Below are positions 26,890 through 36,697 of a stretch of DNA of 64,000 nt, piece by piece. Positions within the stretch are counted from its first letter, which is position 1; every line of letters starts with the position of its first letter. The notes under the pieces are model-generated. The model searched no databases and was not told the origin of the DNA. It saw only the letters and a program-made list of their open reading frames with translations. The DNA comes from Desulfoferrobacter suflitae (GTDB taxonomy: Bacteria; Desulfobacterota; Syntrophobacteria; Syntrophobacterales; Syntrophobacteraceae), in assembly GCF_022603395.1 (NCBI RefSeq), contig NZ_JAIBKA010000010.1:142055-206054 (forward strand), given 5' to 3'. The translations under genes were made by a program, and so were the position numbers.

Positions 26890-29853
26890 GTGGGGAATAT
26901 TCCCGTGATTCAAAATTTTCTCGATATTTTGCTCACCAGGCGCTGGCGCGGAGCCAAAGTCATTCATCATGCCGTTTTGCCGCACCGATCAGGCGATTAC
27001 CTTGACCTCCCGCCACCCCCTCTGCCAAAAGTTCTCACTGCGGCCCTGGGCAAGCTCAACATCTATCGCCTCTACAGTCACCAGGCTCAGGCGCTGGAGC
27101 AGATTCGCGCGGGCCGGAACGTGGTGGTGGCTACCCCTACCGCCAGCGGCAAATCGCTCATCTACAATCTCGCGGTCACTGAGGAGCTCCTTTCCGACGC
27201 TGAACTACGCTCTCTATACCTGTTCCCTATCAAGGCCCTCAGCAGAGATCAACTGGCAACCCTCGAGACGTTCCTGGATGCCATAGAGTGCCGCCGGCGC
27301 TTTTCCGCCGCTGTCTACGATGGCGACACCGCACCGTACCACCGAACCAAAATACGGCAACATCATCCGCACATGCTCCTGACGAATCCTGATATGCTGC
27401 ATTATGCGCTACTTCCTCACCACAGTAAATGGGAAGCTTTCTGGAAGCATCTGCGTTTTGTGGTGGTTGACGAGATGCACACCTATCGAGGGATCTTCGG
27501 CAGTCATGTTGCTCAGATCTTTCGCCGCTTCCAGAGAATCTGCCGGTTTTATGGAAGCCGCCCGCAATTCATTTTATTGTCCGCTACCATTTCCAACCCC
27601 GCGGAACTGGCACAGCAGCTGCTCGGATCCAGTGGAGACCACATAGCCGTCGTGCGAGATCACGGAACTCCCCAAACGAAGCGGCATTTTATTTTTCTCC
27701 AACCAGAGGAACAACACGGCAGCTATCTTCCCGGTCTGGCTGCTCGACTGCTCGTACTGGCGGCGGAATCGGGGCTCAAAACCATCGTCTTCACTCAGTC
27801 CAGAAAGCTGACGGAATTACTCCATCTGAGCGTCATTCGGTCGGCGCCCACACTGGCAAAGCGGGTTAGCTCCTACCGTGCGGGATTTCTCCCGGAGGAG
27901 AGGCGCGCCATCGAGCAAAAACTGGCCAATGGCTCGCTTGCCGCGGTCATTTCCACAAGCGCCCTGGAAATGGGTATCGATATTGGTGGCCTGGACCTGT
28001 GCATTCTGGCCGGCTATCCCGGAACCGTCATGAATACCTGGCAGCGCGGGGGACGGGTTGGACGAAGCGGGCAGGAATCGGCCATCATCCTGATTCCTCA
28101 ACTGGATGCGCTGGACCAGTACATTGTGCAACACCCGGATCAATTTCTACGGAGCCAGTATGAACTGGCGGTGACCAATCCATTCAACCAGGAAATTCTA
28201 AAAGCTCACCTTCCCTGTGCCGCTGCAGAGCTCCCCCTCGACAAACGGGAAATAGAACAACAAGACGCAATCGTCGCACGCACTGTGGCGCAACTCACCA
28301 AGTCGGGTAAACTACTCCAGACCGCTGAAGGAGAGCGATGGCTGGCGCGCAGCAGGCGCCCGCACAAGGATGTCGATATACGCTCCATCGGCAGTGCATT
28401 CGCCATTGTCAAAACCACGGACGAAGGCAAGAAAGTCCCGTTGGGCAAAAGTGACGGCGTCCGGGCTTTCAAGGAGTGTCATCCGGGTGCGGTCTATCTG
28501 CATCGAGGTGTGCCCTATCAGGTGGAAAAGCTGGATGTGAAGAGCCGATTGATCGAAGTGACAACAAACCACACACCCTATCTGACCAGGGTCAAAAGCG
28601 AGAAGGAGACCGAAATACTGGAAATTCTCGCATCCAAACCGGCAGCCAACTTCATTGCCCGGTTGGGACGGCTGCGCGTCACTGAGACAATCACAGGGTA
28701 TGAAATGCGAAGATTGTTCTCTCAGGAGCTTCTGGGCTTCAATAGCCTTGATCTTCCCGAGCAAGTCTTTGAAACGATCGGGCTATGGATCGAAATAGAG
28801 CCGCTCATTGCCGAGCGGGTGCGGCAGGACAAACTGCATTTCATGGGTGGAATACATGCCATTGAACACGCCATGATCAGCATGTTCCCGCTGTTTGCCC
28901 TGTGCGATCGAAATGACATCGGCGGCATCGCATCGCCGCATCATCCTCAGGTCGGCAAGAGTGCCATTTTTATCTACGATGGCTTCCCCGGCGGCATCGG
29001 TTTAACGGCGCGAGGCTATGAAATCGTGCTGCCTCTGCTGGAAAAGACTCTCGAGTTGCTGACATCATGTTCTTGCTCGGAGGGCTGCCCGGCGTGCATC
29101 CATTCCCCCAAATGCGGCGCCGGCAACAAGCCCCTCGACAAACAAGCCGCCCTCGCCATCTTGAACTGCCTCACCGGAAAACGGCAGCTGGCAGAACCGG
29201 CGGCAGTGGCGACGGCCCCGGAAGACGAGCCTGACTGGATATCAGTGGAGGTCTTGCCGGCAGTGAGCCAGTCCGGCCCGCGCATTGGTTTCTTTGATCT
29301 CGAAACCCAACGCCTGGCCAACGAGGTGGGAGGCTGGCAAAACAAACACCTGATGCGGGTCGCGGTAGCCGTTCTTTATGAGGTTCCGACCGAAACATTC
29401 CACGTCTACTTCGAGGACGATGTGCCCCGGCTGATCAAACATCTGCAGGAACTCGACCTGATCGTTGGGTTCAACGTTCTGGGATTCGACTACGAAGTGC
29501 TCAAAGCCTATACGCCGATCGACTTCAACAAGCTTTCCACCTTCGATCTGCTCAAGGAAATCCACCAGCAACTGGGTTTCAGACTCAGCCTGGATCACCT
29601 GGCCACCCATTGCCTGGGCAGAAGCAAATCGGGCAACGGCATTCAGGCCGTCCAATGGATGCGGGAAGGCAAAGTCGATTGGGTGGTTGACTACTGCAAA
29701 GAAGATGTGGCATTGACGCGGGATCTTTTCTATCATGCATTGGAGAAGGGATATCTGCTGTATCACAACAGGCAAGAGCAACTCTTAAGGATTCCGACGG
29801 AATGGAAACTGGAAGAGATACTTTCGACAAGACAAAAGGCCCCCTTGACATAA
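26890..29853 (+). CDS. MrfA-type SF2 helicase fused to an MrfB-like DEDD exonuclease
   Basis: 987 residues from a GTG at 26890 (a second GTG at 26905 is possible). Helicase part: Walker A ATPTASGKS at about 81-89, DEMH box near 194, SATISNPAELA, STSALEMGIDIGGLDL and RGGRVGRSG. A DUF1998-like Zn module with four cysteines (CSCSEGCPACIHSPKC) lies near 727-742. After a linker, residues about 797-960 are an RNase H-like exonuclease with DLET (DxE) near 802, GFNVLGFDYEVL, and YCKED (YxxxD) at about 935-939. In Bacillus subtilis MrfA (helicase) and MrfB (exonuclease) are separate proteins repairing mitomycin C adducts; this single chain suggests the same job with obligatory coupling. Domain assignment is firm; the repair role is inference. 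Confidence 0.88.
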   Translation: MGNIPVIQNFLDILLTRRWRGAKVIHHAVLPHRSGDYLDLPPPPLPKVLTAALGKLNIYRLYSHQAQALEQIRAGRNVVVATPTASGKSLIYNLAVTEELLSDAELRSLYLFPIKALSRDQLATLETFLDAIECRRRFSAAVYDGDTAPYHRTKIRQHHPHMLLTNPDMLHYALLPHHSKWEAFWKHLRFVVVDEMHTYRGIFGSHVAQIFRRFQRICRFYGSRPQFILLSATISNPAELAQQLLGSSGDHIAVVRDHGTPQTKRHFIFLQPEEQHGSYLPGLAARLLVLAAESGLKTIVFTQSRKLTELLHLSVIRSAPTLAKRVSSYRAGFLPEERRAIEQKLANGSLAAVISTSALEMGIDIGGLDLCILAGYPGTVMNTWQRGGRVGRSGQESAIILIPQLDALDQYIVQHPDQFLRSQYELAVTNPFNQEILKAHLPCAAAELPLDKREIEQQDAIVARTVAQLTKSGKLLQTAEGERWLARSRRPHKDVDIRSIGSAFAIVKTTDEGKKVPLGKSDGVRAFKECHPGAVYLHRGVPYQVEKLDVKSRLIEVTTNHTPYLTRVKSEKETEILEILASKPAANFIARLGRLRVTETITGYEMRRLFSQELLGFNSLDLPEQVFETIGLWIEIEPLIAERVRQDKLHFMGGIHAIEHAMISMFPLFALCDRNDIGGIASPHHPQVGKSAIFIYDGFPGGIGLTARGYEIVLPLLEKTLELLTSCSCSEGCPACIHSPKCGAGNKPLDKQAALAILNCLTGKRQLAEPAAVATAPEDEPDWISVEVLPAVSQSGPRIGFFDLETQRLANEVGGWQNKHLMRVAVAVLYEVPTETFHVYFEDDVPRLIKHLQELDLIVGFNVLGFDYEVLKAYTPIDFNKLSTFDLLKEIHQQLGFRLSLDHLATHCLGRSKSGNGIQAVQWMREGKVDWVVDYCKEDVALTRDLFYHALEKGYLLYHNRQEQLLRIPTEWKLEEILSTRQKAPLT

Positions 29854-29930
29854 TGGATCATGCAATCGGATCAATGTGCCCGATTGAGATATGTTTTTAC
29901 GCCCTCTTGACCGCCCACGGTTGATCGGAC

Positions 29931-30030
29931 CCGTTGTCCGCTGACGCAAAATATTGTATGAAATATATCCATGATGCATCGGCTTTGTCAGCCCTGTAAG
30001 GGCAAGTTCGGATATCCCGCCGGACAACGG
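29931..30030 (+). other. Structured inverted-repeat element upstream of the NusG paralogue
   Basis: Perfect 10-bp arms CCGTTGTCCG (29931-29940) and CGGACAACGG (30021-30030) enclose 80 nt. Inside are an ATATT/AATAT hairpin, palindrome GATGCATC, hairpin GCCCT-GTA-AGGGC (29991-30003), palindrome GGATATCC (30010-30017) and a TGAC/GTCA pair. It could be a multi-branched 5'-leader RNA of the downstream NusG-like gene or a small MITE-like repeat. It lacks tRNA features. Confidence 0.45.
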
Positions 30031-30148
30031 CGAGTGCGCAGCAGCACAATCGAACCACGAAAGCCTAAACCCGTTCTGTATCGGTTGACTGAATGCCCCG
30101 GCGTTTCTGTGGGGACGATCACTGAATATAGGAAGAAACGAAAGCACC

Positions 30149-30748
30149 ATGGCCGAAGAAATAAAAATTCCAGGAACAAGTGATGAGGGTGTTTCATCCG
30201 GGCGTCGTCTGGTATACCCAAGCCTGACCGGCGATGAAAGTGCATGGTTCGCACTCTATGTGCAAGTGAACCACGAAAAGGAAGTAGCGAAGCGACTGGA
30301 ACAAAAGTCCATCGATGCTTTTCTGCCCCTCATGGAGTCGTGGAGCAAACGCAAAGATCGGAGGAAGAAAATCCGTGTTCCGTTGTTTCCAGGCTATGTT
30401 TTCATTCACACGGTTCTTGACAACTACACCAACGTCAACGTTTTAAAAACACCGGGTGCTATCACCATCTTGCGGAATTCGGAAGGGCCCTTACCCATTC
30501 CCGAGCAACAGATTCAAAGCCTCCAGACCATGTTGGGGGCCGGCTGCGACCTGAGTCTCCATCATTATCTCAAAGAAGGCGACTGGGTGCGGGTCAGGCG
30601 CGGTCCTCTGAGCGGGTGTGTGGGCTTGTTATTGCGGCACAATCCCAAAAAGGGACGGTTGGTTGTCAGCATTGACATCATCAAGCAATCCGTGGCCGTC
30701 GAGTTGGATATAGAGGATGTCGAGTTGCTGCCGGGGTCTGCCAATTAG
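30149..30748 (+). CDS. NusG paralogue (RfaH/UpxY/LoaP-type antiterminator)
   Basis: 199 residues: a 30-residue N-terminal extension, NGN domain at about 32-130 (WFALYVQVNHEKEVAKRLEQKSIDAFLP, RRKKIRVPLFPGYVFIH, TPGAITILRN) and KOW domain at about 140-195 (LKEGDWVRVRRGPLSGCVGLLLR). It binds RNA polymerase and changes pausing or termination on selected operons. Specialised NusG proteins usually sit at the head of exopolysaccharide or secondary-metabolite clusters; here the next gene is the convergent moeA, so it must act elsewhere. Housekeeping NusG would lie with rplK/secE, which is not the case here. Confidence 0.88.
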   Translation: MAEEIKIPGTSDEGVSSGRRLVYPSLTGDESAWFALYVQVNHEKEVAKRLEQKSIDAFLPLMESWSKRKDRRKKIRVPLFPGYVFIHTVLDNYTNVNVLKTPGAITILRNSEGPLPIPEQQIQSLQTMLGAGCDLSLHHYLKEGDWVRVRRGPLSGCVGLLLRHNPKKGRLVVSIDIIKQSVAVELDIEDVELLPGSAN

Positions 30749-30858
30749 AGACAAAACAACCCGACGGCAATTGCAGCGGGAGAAGGACGCCCATGCCTGC
30801 GCACCCGCCCCGGCCGGCTGACGGTTATTTGCTGCCGGTGTTCCCTGCATCCGGGAGT

Positions 30859-32100
30859 TCAGCGGGAAAAGAGGTGAATTTCAACCTCACTGCCCTGTTC
30901 CAGGCCTTCCACATGCTCCGGCACGATCACGTATCCATCGGCTCTTGCCAATATGCTGATCATGGCCGATTTGCCGAATATCGGGACCGCCCAATCCTGC
31001 CCCTCGCTCCATGAATGCATGACCGGCACATAATCGGTTCGCCCCTGGACTGACGGCAACTGGCGCTTGAGGGTGGCTCTGATGGGAGTGCCACTCAGTC
31101 CGGCAATGTCCACCTGGCCTTCCAGCCGCGCCAGCGAGGCAAGCACAAAGGTTCTGTAGATCATCAGAGCGGACACCGGCTGGCCGGGCAGTCCCCAAAA
31201 TATTTTGTTGCCCACCCGGGCCAATATCGTCGGTTTGCCGGGTCGAATGGCGACTCCATGGACCAACAGCTCAGCTTCTGCAAAGTGATCGAGAATTTGC
31301 AGGGTAAAATCCCTGGCACCGACCGAGCTCCCCCCTGAGAGGAGCAGCATGTCATTTTCCACAAGTGCGGATTGGGTCGCCGCCACCAGTGCATCCAGAT
31401 CATCGACAACCACATCTCTGGTAGTGACGATCGCCCCGGCTTCTTCCAGTTCTGCAGCCAGTGTGGTGCTGTTGATGTCCCGTACTTTGCCGGCCGGCGG
31501 TGGATCTGCCGTTATCGGAACAATCTCATCGCCCGTCGAAACGACCGCAACCCGCGGTCGGCGATGCACTTCGAGGCGGGAAATTCCCAGTGCGGCAAGC
31601 ACGCCCAAATCCTGGGGACGCAGCCGCCAGCCGACAGAAAATAGATTTTCGTGATGCTTTATGTCCTCCCCAATTCTTAACACATTGTCACCTGGAGCGA
31701 CGGGCTTGATCACCTCGATGGTTTTTTCGTCCAGATTGTACGTATACTCCACCATCACGACCGAATCCGCATGGACCGGGAGCATGCCTCCGGTCGGCAC
31801 AGCGACCGCCTGTCCCGGCTCGAGGCTGGCCGAGACTTGAGTTCCCATGGTAATCTCGCCCACAACCTCGAGGAGTGCCGGCAGGCTTTCCGTGGCACCG
31901 AAGGTATCCCGGGCACGCACCGCGAAACCATCCATAGTGGCCCGCTCAAAATGCGGCAGCGGTTCCGGTGCCTTTACGGCCGCCGCAAGCACACGTGCAC
32001 GCGCCATTTGCAGGGCAACCGACTCACTGGGGAGCGGTTCGAAATTTTTTATGATGTGCAAAACTTCTTCCGCGCTCTTCACCTTGAGGAACTGAGACAT
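30859..32100 (-). CDS. moeA: Molybdopterin molybdenumtransferase MoeA
   Basis: 413 residues from the ATG at 32100; a longer frame to 32166 looks spurious. MoeA inserts molybdate (or tungstate) into adenylylated molybdopterin. Motifs: ATMDGFAVRARD near residue 45, IPTGGMLP-like VAVPTGGMLPVHADSVVMVEYT, STGDEIVP, VRDINSTTLAAELEEAGA, LLSGGSSVGARDFT, and RPGKPTILARVGNKIFWGLPGQPVSALM. Cytoplasmic. Divergent from a ModE-like regulator, consistent with a molybdenum-related neighbourhood. Confidence 0.92.
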   Translation of the reverse strand: MSQFLKVKSAEEVLHIIKNFEPLPSESVALQMARARVLAAAVKAPEPLPHFERATMDGFAVRARDTFGATESLPALLEVVGEITMGTQVSASLEPGQAVAVPTGGMLPVHADSVVMVEYTYNLDEKTIEVIKPVAPGDNVLRIGEDIKHHENLFSVGWRLRPQDLGVLAALGISRLEVHRRPRVAVVSTGDEIVPITADPPPAGKVRDINSTTLAAELEEAGAIVTTRDVVVDDLDALVAATQSALVENDMLLLSGGSSVGARDFTLQILDHFAEAELLVHGVAIRPGKPTILARVGNKIFWGLPGQPVSALMIYRTFVLASLARLEGQVDIAGLSGTPIRATLKRQLPSVQGRTDYVPVMHSWSEGQDWAVPIFGKSAMISILARADGYVIVPEHVEGLEQGSEVEIHLFSR

Positions 32101-32354
32101 GATTTTCTCTCGCATTTTATTGGTGATTTTATCCGTACTGCTCCAGAGTGCACCCGAAAGCAACATAGCCCATGGTCAGTCCTGCAGAAGCACTAACAAT
32201 CAGTCCATTGACGTCAAAATAGGGATGTGCCACTATGAGCCAGCCAGAGCAGTATTTGCACGGCGGCCGCTGGTGAGATGCTGTGCGTCGCTTGAGTAGT
32301 CGGCTCCCCGATGGCGCCTGCATCCTGTATCGGCATAAAAAGGGAACTGAGAAA

Positions 32355-32720
32355 ATGCCCACAAAGCCTAAAAGACTCGTTATCAAGTCTAAGATCTGGA
32401 TTGAAGACCAGGACGGCAACATGGTTTTTGGTTCGGGCCGTCTGCGCATCTTAACTGCGATCGAAGAACAAGGATCCATTCTTGCGGCAGCCAAAGAGCT
32501 GCACATGAGCTATCGTGCAGTATGGGGGAAAATCAAAGCCACTGAAGAACGGCTGGGGCAGCCTTTGTTAAGTCGTCGAGTGGGAGGCGCCCAGGGGGGA
32601 GGCTCGGAACTGACCCCCCTGGGCAAGGCCCTTGTCAAACGCTTTCGCCAACTGCAGAAATTGACCCAAAACAAAGCGGACAGTATTTTTCAGGATTTAT
32701 TCAGCAACGAGGCACTCTAG
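32355..32720 (+). CDS. ModE-type molybdate-responsive regulator, DNA-binding domain only
   Basis: 121 residues from the ATG at 32355 (a 24-residue upstream extension is less likely). It consists of a single winged-helix domain as in Mod[65 protein letters not shown] (shown with its LysR-like HTH). The C-terminal MOP-type molybdate-binding domains of E. coli ModE are absent, so ligand sensing would need another protein or does not occur. Divergent from moeA, a likely target. Its 3' end overlaps that of sucD by 4 nt in the opposite orientation. Confidence 0.82.
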   Translation: MPTKPKRLVIKSKIWIEDQDGNMVFGSGRLRILTAIEEQGSILAAAKELHMSYRAVWGKIKATEERLGQPLLSRRVGGAQGGGSELTPLGKALVKRFRQLQKLTQNKADSIFQDLFSNEAL

Positions 32721-33583
32721 AAGACCTTCTTGCAGGTTTCTCCCAGTTTGCCCAGGTTCTCTACCACGGTGATCCCCGCTTTGCGCATGGCTTCTATTTT
32801 GGCCTGAGCGGTGCCGCTGGAACCGCTGATGATCGCTCCAGCATGCCCCATGCGGCGCCCCGGAGGAGCGGTCAAACCGGCGATGAAACCCACCACCGGC
32901 TTGGTCAAATTCTCGGCAATGAATTCGGATGCTTCTTCCTCTGCTGAACCGCCGATCTCACCAACCATGACGATGCCTTCAGTGTCCGGATCCTCTTGGA
33001 ACGCGCTCAGGCAGTCTATAAAATTCGTTCCGTTGACCGGGTCTCCGCCTATACCGATACAAGTGCTTTGCCCTATCCCCTGCTGAGTCAACTGATGAAC
33101 CACCTCATAGGTTAGAGTCCCCGAGCGTGAGACAACGCCCACCGGCCCCGGTTTGTGTATGGGACCCGGCATGATTCCTACCTTGCACTGTCCGGGAGTG
33201 ATGATCCCCGGGCAGTTGGGACCGATGAGGCGCGAAGGCAGGTTTTTCAGGTACGTCTTCACCTTCATCATGTCGAGAACGGGAATACCTTCGGTGATAG
33301 CCACTATCAACGGCACTCCCGCCTCCGCCGCCTCCAGGATGGCATCCGCCGCGAAGGCAGGAGGCACAAAAATCATGGCGCAGTCGGCGCCGGTCTCACG
33401 CACAGCTCCTTCAACTGTGTTGAAAACGGGTATGCCTTCTACCTTCTGCCCCCCCTTGCCGGGGGTAACTCCCGCCACTACATTGGTCCCGTATGCAACG
33501 CACTGCATGGTATGGAACTGACCTTCACGGCCAGTTATCCCCTGCACCAACAAACGAGTGTTCTGATCCACCCAAATGCTCAT
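32717..33583 (-). CDS. sucD: Succinyl-CoA synthetase alpha subunit
   Basis: 288 residues. SucD carries the CoA-binding domain ([15 protein letters not shown] at about 11-25) and the phosphohistidine at about H247 in [12 protein letters not shown]. With SucC it interconverts succinyl-CoA and succinate with ATP or GTP. In sulfate reducers and syntrophs this enzyme serves the methylmalonyl-CoA or TCA routes. It follows sucC by 12 nt on the same strand. Confidence 0.94.
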   Translation of the reverse strand: MSIWVDQNTRLLVQGITGREGQFHTMQCVAYGTNVVAGVTPGKGGQKVEGIPVFNTVEGAVRETGADCAMIFVPPAFAADAILEAAEAGVPLIVAITEGIPVLDMMKVKTYLKNLPSRLIGPNCPGIITPGQCKVGIMPGPIHKPGPVGVVSRSGTLTYEVVHQLTQQGIGQSTCIGIGGDPVNGTNFIDCLSAFQEDPDTEGIVMVGEIGGSAEEEASEFIAENLTKPVVGFIAGLTAPPGRRMGHAGAIISGSSGTAQAKIEAMRKAGITVVENLGKLGETCKKVF

Positions 33584-33595
33584 GAAATTCCCCCT

Positions 33596-34759
33596 TTAAC
33601 CTTTAGCGATTGCTGCAACCTTTTGGGCGGCATCGGTCAAATCTGATGCTACTGTCAAGTTCATTCCGGATGCTTCAAGAATTTTGCGGCCCTTCTCCAC
33701 ATTTGTGCCTTCCATGCGAATAACGACCGGTACGCGCACATCAACCTTCTTGGCCGCTTCCACAACTCCCTGAGCGAGTATGTCACAGCGGAGTATCCCA
33801 CCAAAAATATTGATAAAAACTCCCTTGACAGCGGGATCGCTCAAGATGATACGAAAACCGTTTTCAACCATTTCCTCGCTCGCACCTCCGCCCACATCAA
33901 GGAAATTGGCGGGATCGGCCCCGGCCAGTTTGATAATATCCATCGTAGCCATAGCCAGGCCGGCACCATTCACCATGTTGCCAATGTTCCCATCCATTTT
34001 GATGTAGTTGAGGTTGTATTTGGAAGCTTCGACTTCCGCGGGATCCTCCTCGTCATGATCCCGATATTCCAGTATGTCTTTGTGCCGAAAAAGCGCATTG
34101 TCATCAAAGTTGACTTTGGCATCCAGAGCCAAAATGTTCCTATCCCGTGTAATGATTAAGGGATTGATCTCCACCAGCGAGCAGTCATATTCGCAGAACA
34201 GCTTGTAGAGCCTGGCCACCATCGGCACGAAGAGCTTGACCAGATCCGGCTCCAGGTTTAGACCATAGGCCAGCTGTCGCGCCTGAAACGCTTCAAATCC
34301 AAGCAATGGATCCACCTGGACCTTGATGATTTTTTCGGGCGTTTTTGCAGCCACCTCCTCAATATCCATACCGCCGGCTTCGCTGACCATAATGGTCACC
34401 CTGGCACTGGATCGATCGGGCAGCATACCCAGATAAAGCTCTTTTTCAATCGCCAGTCCTTCTTCCACCAGAACTCTGCGCACCAGCCTTCCCTCGGGTC
34501 CCGTCTGGTGGGTGACCAAGGTCATTCCAAGGATCGCTTGGGCCACCTCTTCCACTTCGACAGGTGTCTTCGCCAGCTTGACGCCGCCGCCCTTGCCGCG
34601 GCCTCCGGCATGAATCTGAGCTTTAATCACCACTGGCAATGTTCCTAATTCTGCCGCCGCGGATTTGGCTTCCTCAACATTGAAGGCCACCTGTCCACGA
34701 GGTATAGGAACTCCGTATTTTTGAAAAAGCTCTTTTGCTTGATACTCATGAATTTTCAT
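33596..34759 (-). CDS. sucC: Succinyl-CoA synthetase beta subunit
   Basis: 387 residues from the ATG at 34759 ([16 protein letters not shown], the family N-terminus). ATP-grasp domain with [48 protein letters not shown], and the ligase domain [19 protein letters not shown] and [13 protein letters not shown]. It supplies the nucleotide- and succinate-binding half of the heterotetramer with SucD. Confidence 0.94.
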   Translation of the reverse strand: MKIHEYQAKELFQKYGVPIPRGQVAFNVEEAKSAAAELGTLPVVIKAQIHAGGRGKGGGVKLAKTPVEVEEVAQAILGMTLVTHQTGPEGRLVRRVLVEEGLAIEKELYLGMLPDRSSARVTIMVSEAGGMDIEEVAAKTPEKIIKVQVDPLLGFEAFQARQLAYGLNLEPDLVKLFVPMVARLYKLFCEYDCSLVEINPLIITRDRNILALDAKVNFDDNALFRHKDILEYRDHDEEDPAEVEASKYNLNYIKMDGNIGNMVNGAGLAMATMDIIKLAGADPANFLDVGGGASEEMVENGFRIILSDPAVKGVFINIFGGILRCDILAQGVVEAAKKVDVRVPVVIRMEGTNVEKGRKILEASGMNLTVASDLTDAAQKVAAIAKG

Positions 34760-35249
34760 TTTTCTCCTCGCTCGCCCTAACAATTGATTTCTGTAGGAAA
34801 TTAGAATAGCTGCTGAGAATGCCCATGCAAAAACGGCTTTATTGAGATCCCGTTACACCTAAATGAAAAATCTCACAGTGTCAAACGTTGTTTGGGCGGC
34901 CAGGAAATTTTGCCCACCTGCCGAGCCCTCATGCCTTCATACATCCCCATCCTCGCAATCAAGGCAGCTGTGATCATCGGCATTCTCGCAGGCACAAAAG
35001 GCGGCTCCCACTGTTGGTACCGAACCCCGCATGGAAGTTGCCCGTCTTTGAGGTTGGTGCTATAAGATGCACGGTGACGCTGAACACTCGACAACGTGGA
35101 GCCCATGAGCGTCCAGGCACGTGCACCGATAAGCCACCAAGGGAGAATATTGCCCACTGGCAGAGACACTTTTCACCGTCCGAGTTTGACTGCTATAGAA
35201 TCTGCCGCAAGGTGCGTACCACCATGTTTTGATAATCATTGGAGCCCTT
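34760..35249. other. Long intergenic region between sucC and gatB
   Basis: About 490 bp between divergent genes. A 98-codon GTG-started frame on the minus strand (34873-35169) ends in protein-like sequence (MITAALIARMGMYEGMRARQ) but has only a weak ribosome site and no recognised domain. It was not called as a gene. TATAGA near 35196 could be a -10 for gatB. No terminator or repeat was recognised. Confidence 0.4.
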
Positions 35250-36674
35250 ATGGAATATGAACCAATCATTGGACTGGAAGTACACGCACAACTGCTCACC
35301 CGGAGCAAGATCTTCTGTGGTTGTTCCACCACTTTTGGAGCGCTGCCCAACACGCATACCTGTCCGGTCTGCCTCGGTATGCCCGGGTCTTTGCCGGTCT
35401 TGAATGAAAACGTGGTTGAATTCACCATCAGGATGGCCCTGGCGACCCACTGTCAAATTGCAGCAATCAGCCAATTCGCCCGAAAAAACTATTTCTACCC
35501 CGACCTGCCTAAGGGATATCAAATTTCTCAGTATGAACTGCCGCTCGCCGAGAAGGGATGGGTAGAAATAGAAACACAAAGAGGACCACAAAGGATCAGG
35601 ATCAACCGCATTCACATGGAAGAAGACGCCGGCAAACTCATCCACGATGAATTTCAGCCGGTAAGCCACGTGGATTTCAACCGAACCGGCGTACCTTTGA
35701 TTGAAATAGTCAGCGAACCGGATCTGCGCACCCCCGAAGATGCCGCATCCTATCTCAAAATGCTCAGGGAAACATTGCGCTACCTGGAAATCTGCGACGG
35801 CAACATGGAAGAGGGAAGTATGCGCTGCGATGCCAACATCTCGCTTCGTCCGGTCGGCACAGAAAGGCTTGGCACCAAGACTGAGCTCAAGAACATGAAT
35901 TCCTTTCGCAATGTGCAGCGGGCATTGGAATTTGAAATTCGAAGACAGCGAGCTCTATTGGAGAAGGGCGAAACAATCATTCAGGAAACAAGGCTGTGGG
36001 ATACCGGCCGGAACACCACGGTCAGTATGCGTGGCAAAGAAGAAGCACACGATTACAGGTATTTTCCAGATCCCGACCTGGTCGCCATAGTCATTGATGA
36101 ACAATGGATCGAGCGGGTCAGAGGATCTCTTCCGGAGTTGCCCGACGCCAAAAGGGAGAGGTTCATGCGTGACTACGAACTGCCGCCATACGACGCCCAG
36201 GTACTCACCTCTTCAAAGGCACTGGCAGACTATTTTGAAGCCGCAGTGCAGCGGTTTGCTCAACCGAAGCTCGTCAGCAACTGGATCATGTCGGAATTGT
36301 TGAGAGAACTAAAAAAGGACGAGAAGGACATCGAGGGCTGCCAGGTGACTCCTCAGCAATTGGCAGAGCTGCTGGAGCTGATCGATAAAGACATCATCAG
36401 CGGCAAAATTGCAAAGTCCGTGTTTCAAGAAATGTACACGACGGGTAGGAGCGCCGCCGGGATCATTGATGACCAGGGCCTCAAACAGGTGAAAGACGAA
36501 AGTGCCATCGAGTCAGTCATTGATGAGGTGCTGGCTGAAAACAACAAAGAAGTGGAACTATTCCGTGGTGGAAAAGAAAAACTGTTCGGTTTTTTTGTCG
36601 GGCAGGTCATGAAGAAAACCAAAGGAAAAGCAAACCCTAAACTGGTCAACGAAATCCTACGCAAAAAACTGTAA
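35250..36674 (+). CDS. gatB: Aspartyl/glutamyl-tRNA amidotransferase subunit B
   Basis: 474 residues from the ATG at 35250 ([15 protein letters not shown]). GatB activates and amidates mischarged Glu-tRNAGln and Asp-tRNAAsn with GatA and GatC. Motifs: Zn-binding cysteines in [54 protein letters not shown] [36 protein letters not shown] and the C-terminal YqeY-like tail ending [22 protein letters not shown]. gatC and gatA are not adjacent. Confidence 0.95.
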   Translation: MEYEPIIGLEVHAQLLTRSKIFCGCSTTFGALPNTHTCPVCLGMPGSLPVLNENVVEFTIRMALATHCQIAAISQFARKNYFYPDLPKGYQISQYELPLAEKGWVEIETQRGPQRIRINRIHMEEDAGKLIHDEFQPVSHVDFNRTGVPLIEIVSEPDLRTPEDAASYLKMLRETLRYLEICDGNMEEGSMRCDANISLRPVGTERLGTKTELKNMNSFRNVQRALEFEIRRQRALLEKGETIIQETRLWDTGRNTTVSMRGKEEAHDYRYFPDPDLVAIVIDEQWIERVRGSLPELPDAKRERFMRDYELPPYDAQVLTSSKALADYFEAAVQRFAQPKLVSNWIMSELLRELKKDEKDIEGCQVTPQQLAELLELIDKDIISGKIAKSVFQEMYTTGRSAAGIIDDQGLKQVKDESAIESVIDEVLAENNKEVELFRGGKEKLFGFFVGQVMKKTKGKANPKLVNEILRKKL

Positions 36675-36697
36675 AGCAACCAGGAGGCAACCAACCA

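Noticed and set aside
29941..30020. Cloverleaf-like set of hairpins considered as a tRNA
   Set aside because: No TTC-loop or acceptor CCA pattern, and the stem sizes do not fit tRNA arms.
32101..32354. Molybdenum-cofactor riboswitch between moeA and the ModE-like gene
   Set aside because: No matching multi-stem consensus was recognised on either strand.
34873..35169. 98-codon minus-strand frame between sucC and gatB
   Set aside because: GTG start with weak ribosome site, low-complexity amino acid mix in its first half and no domain; kept only as a note in the intergenic entry.
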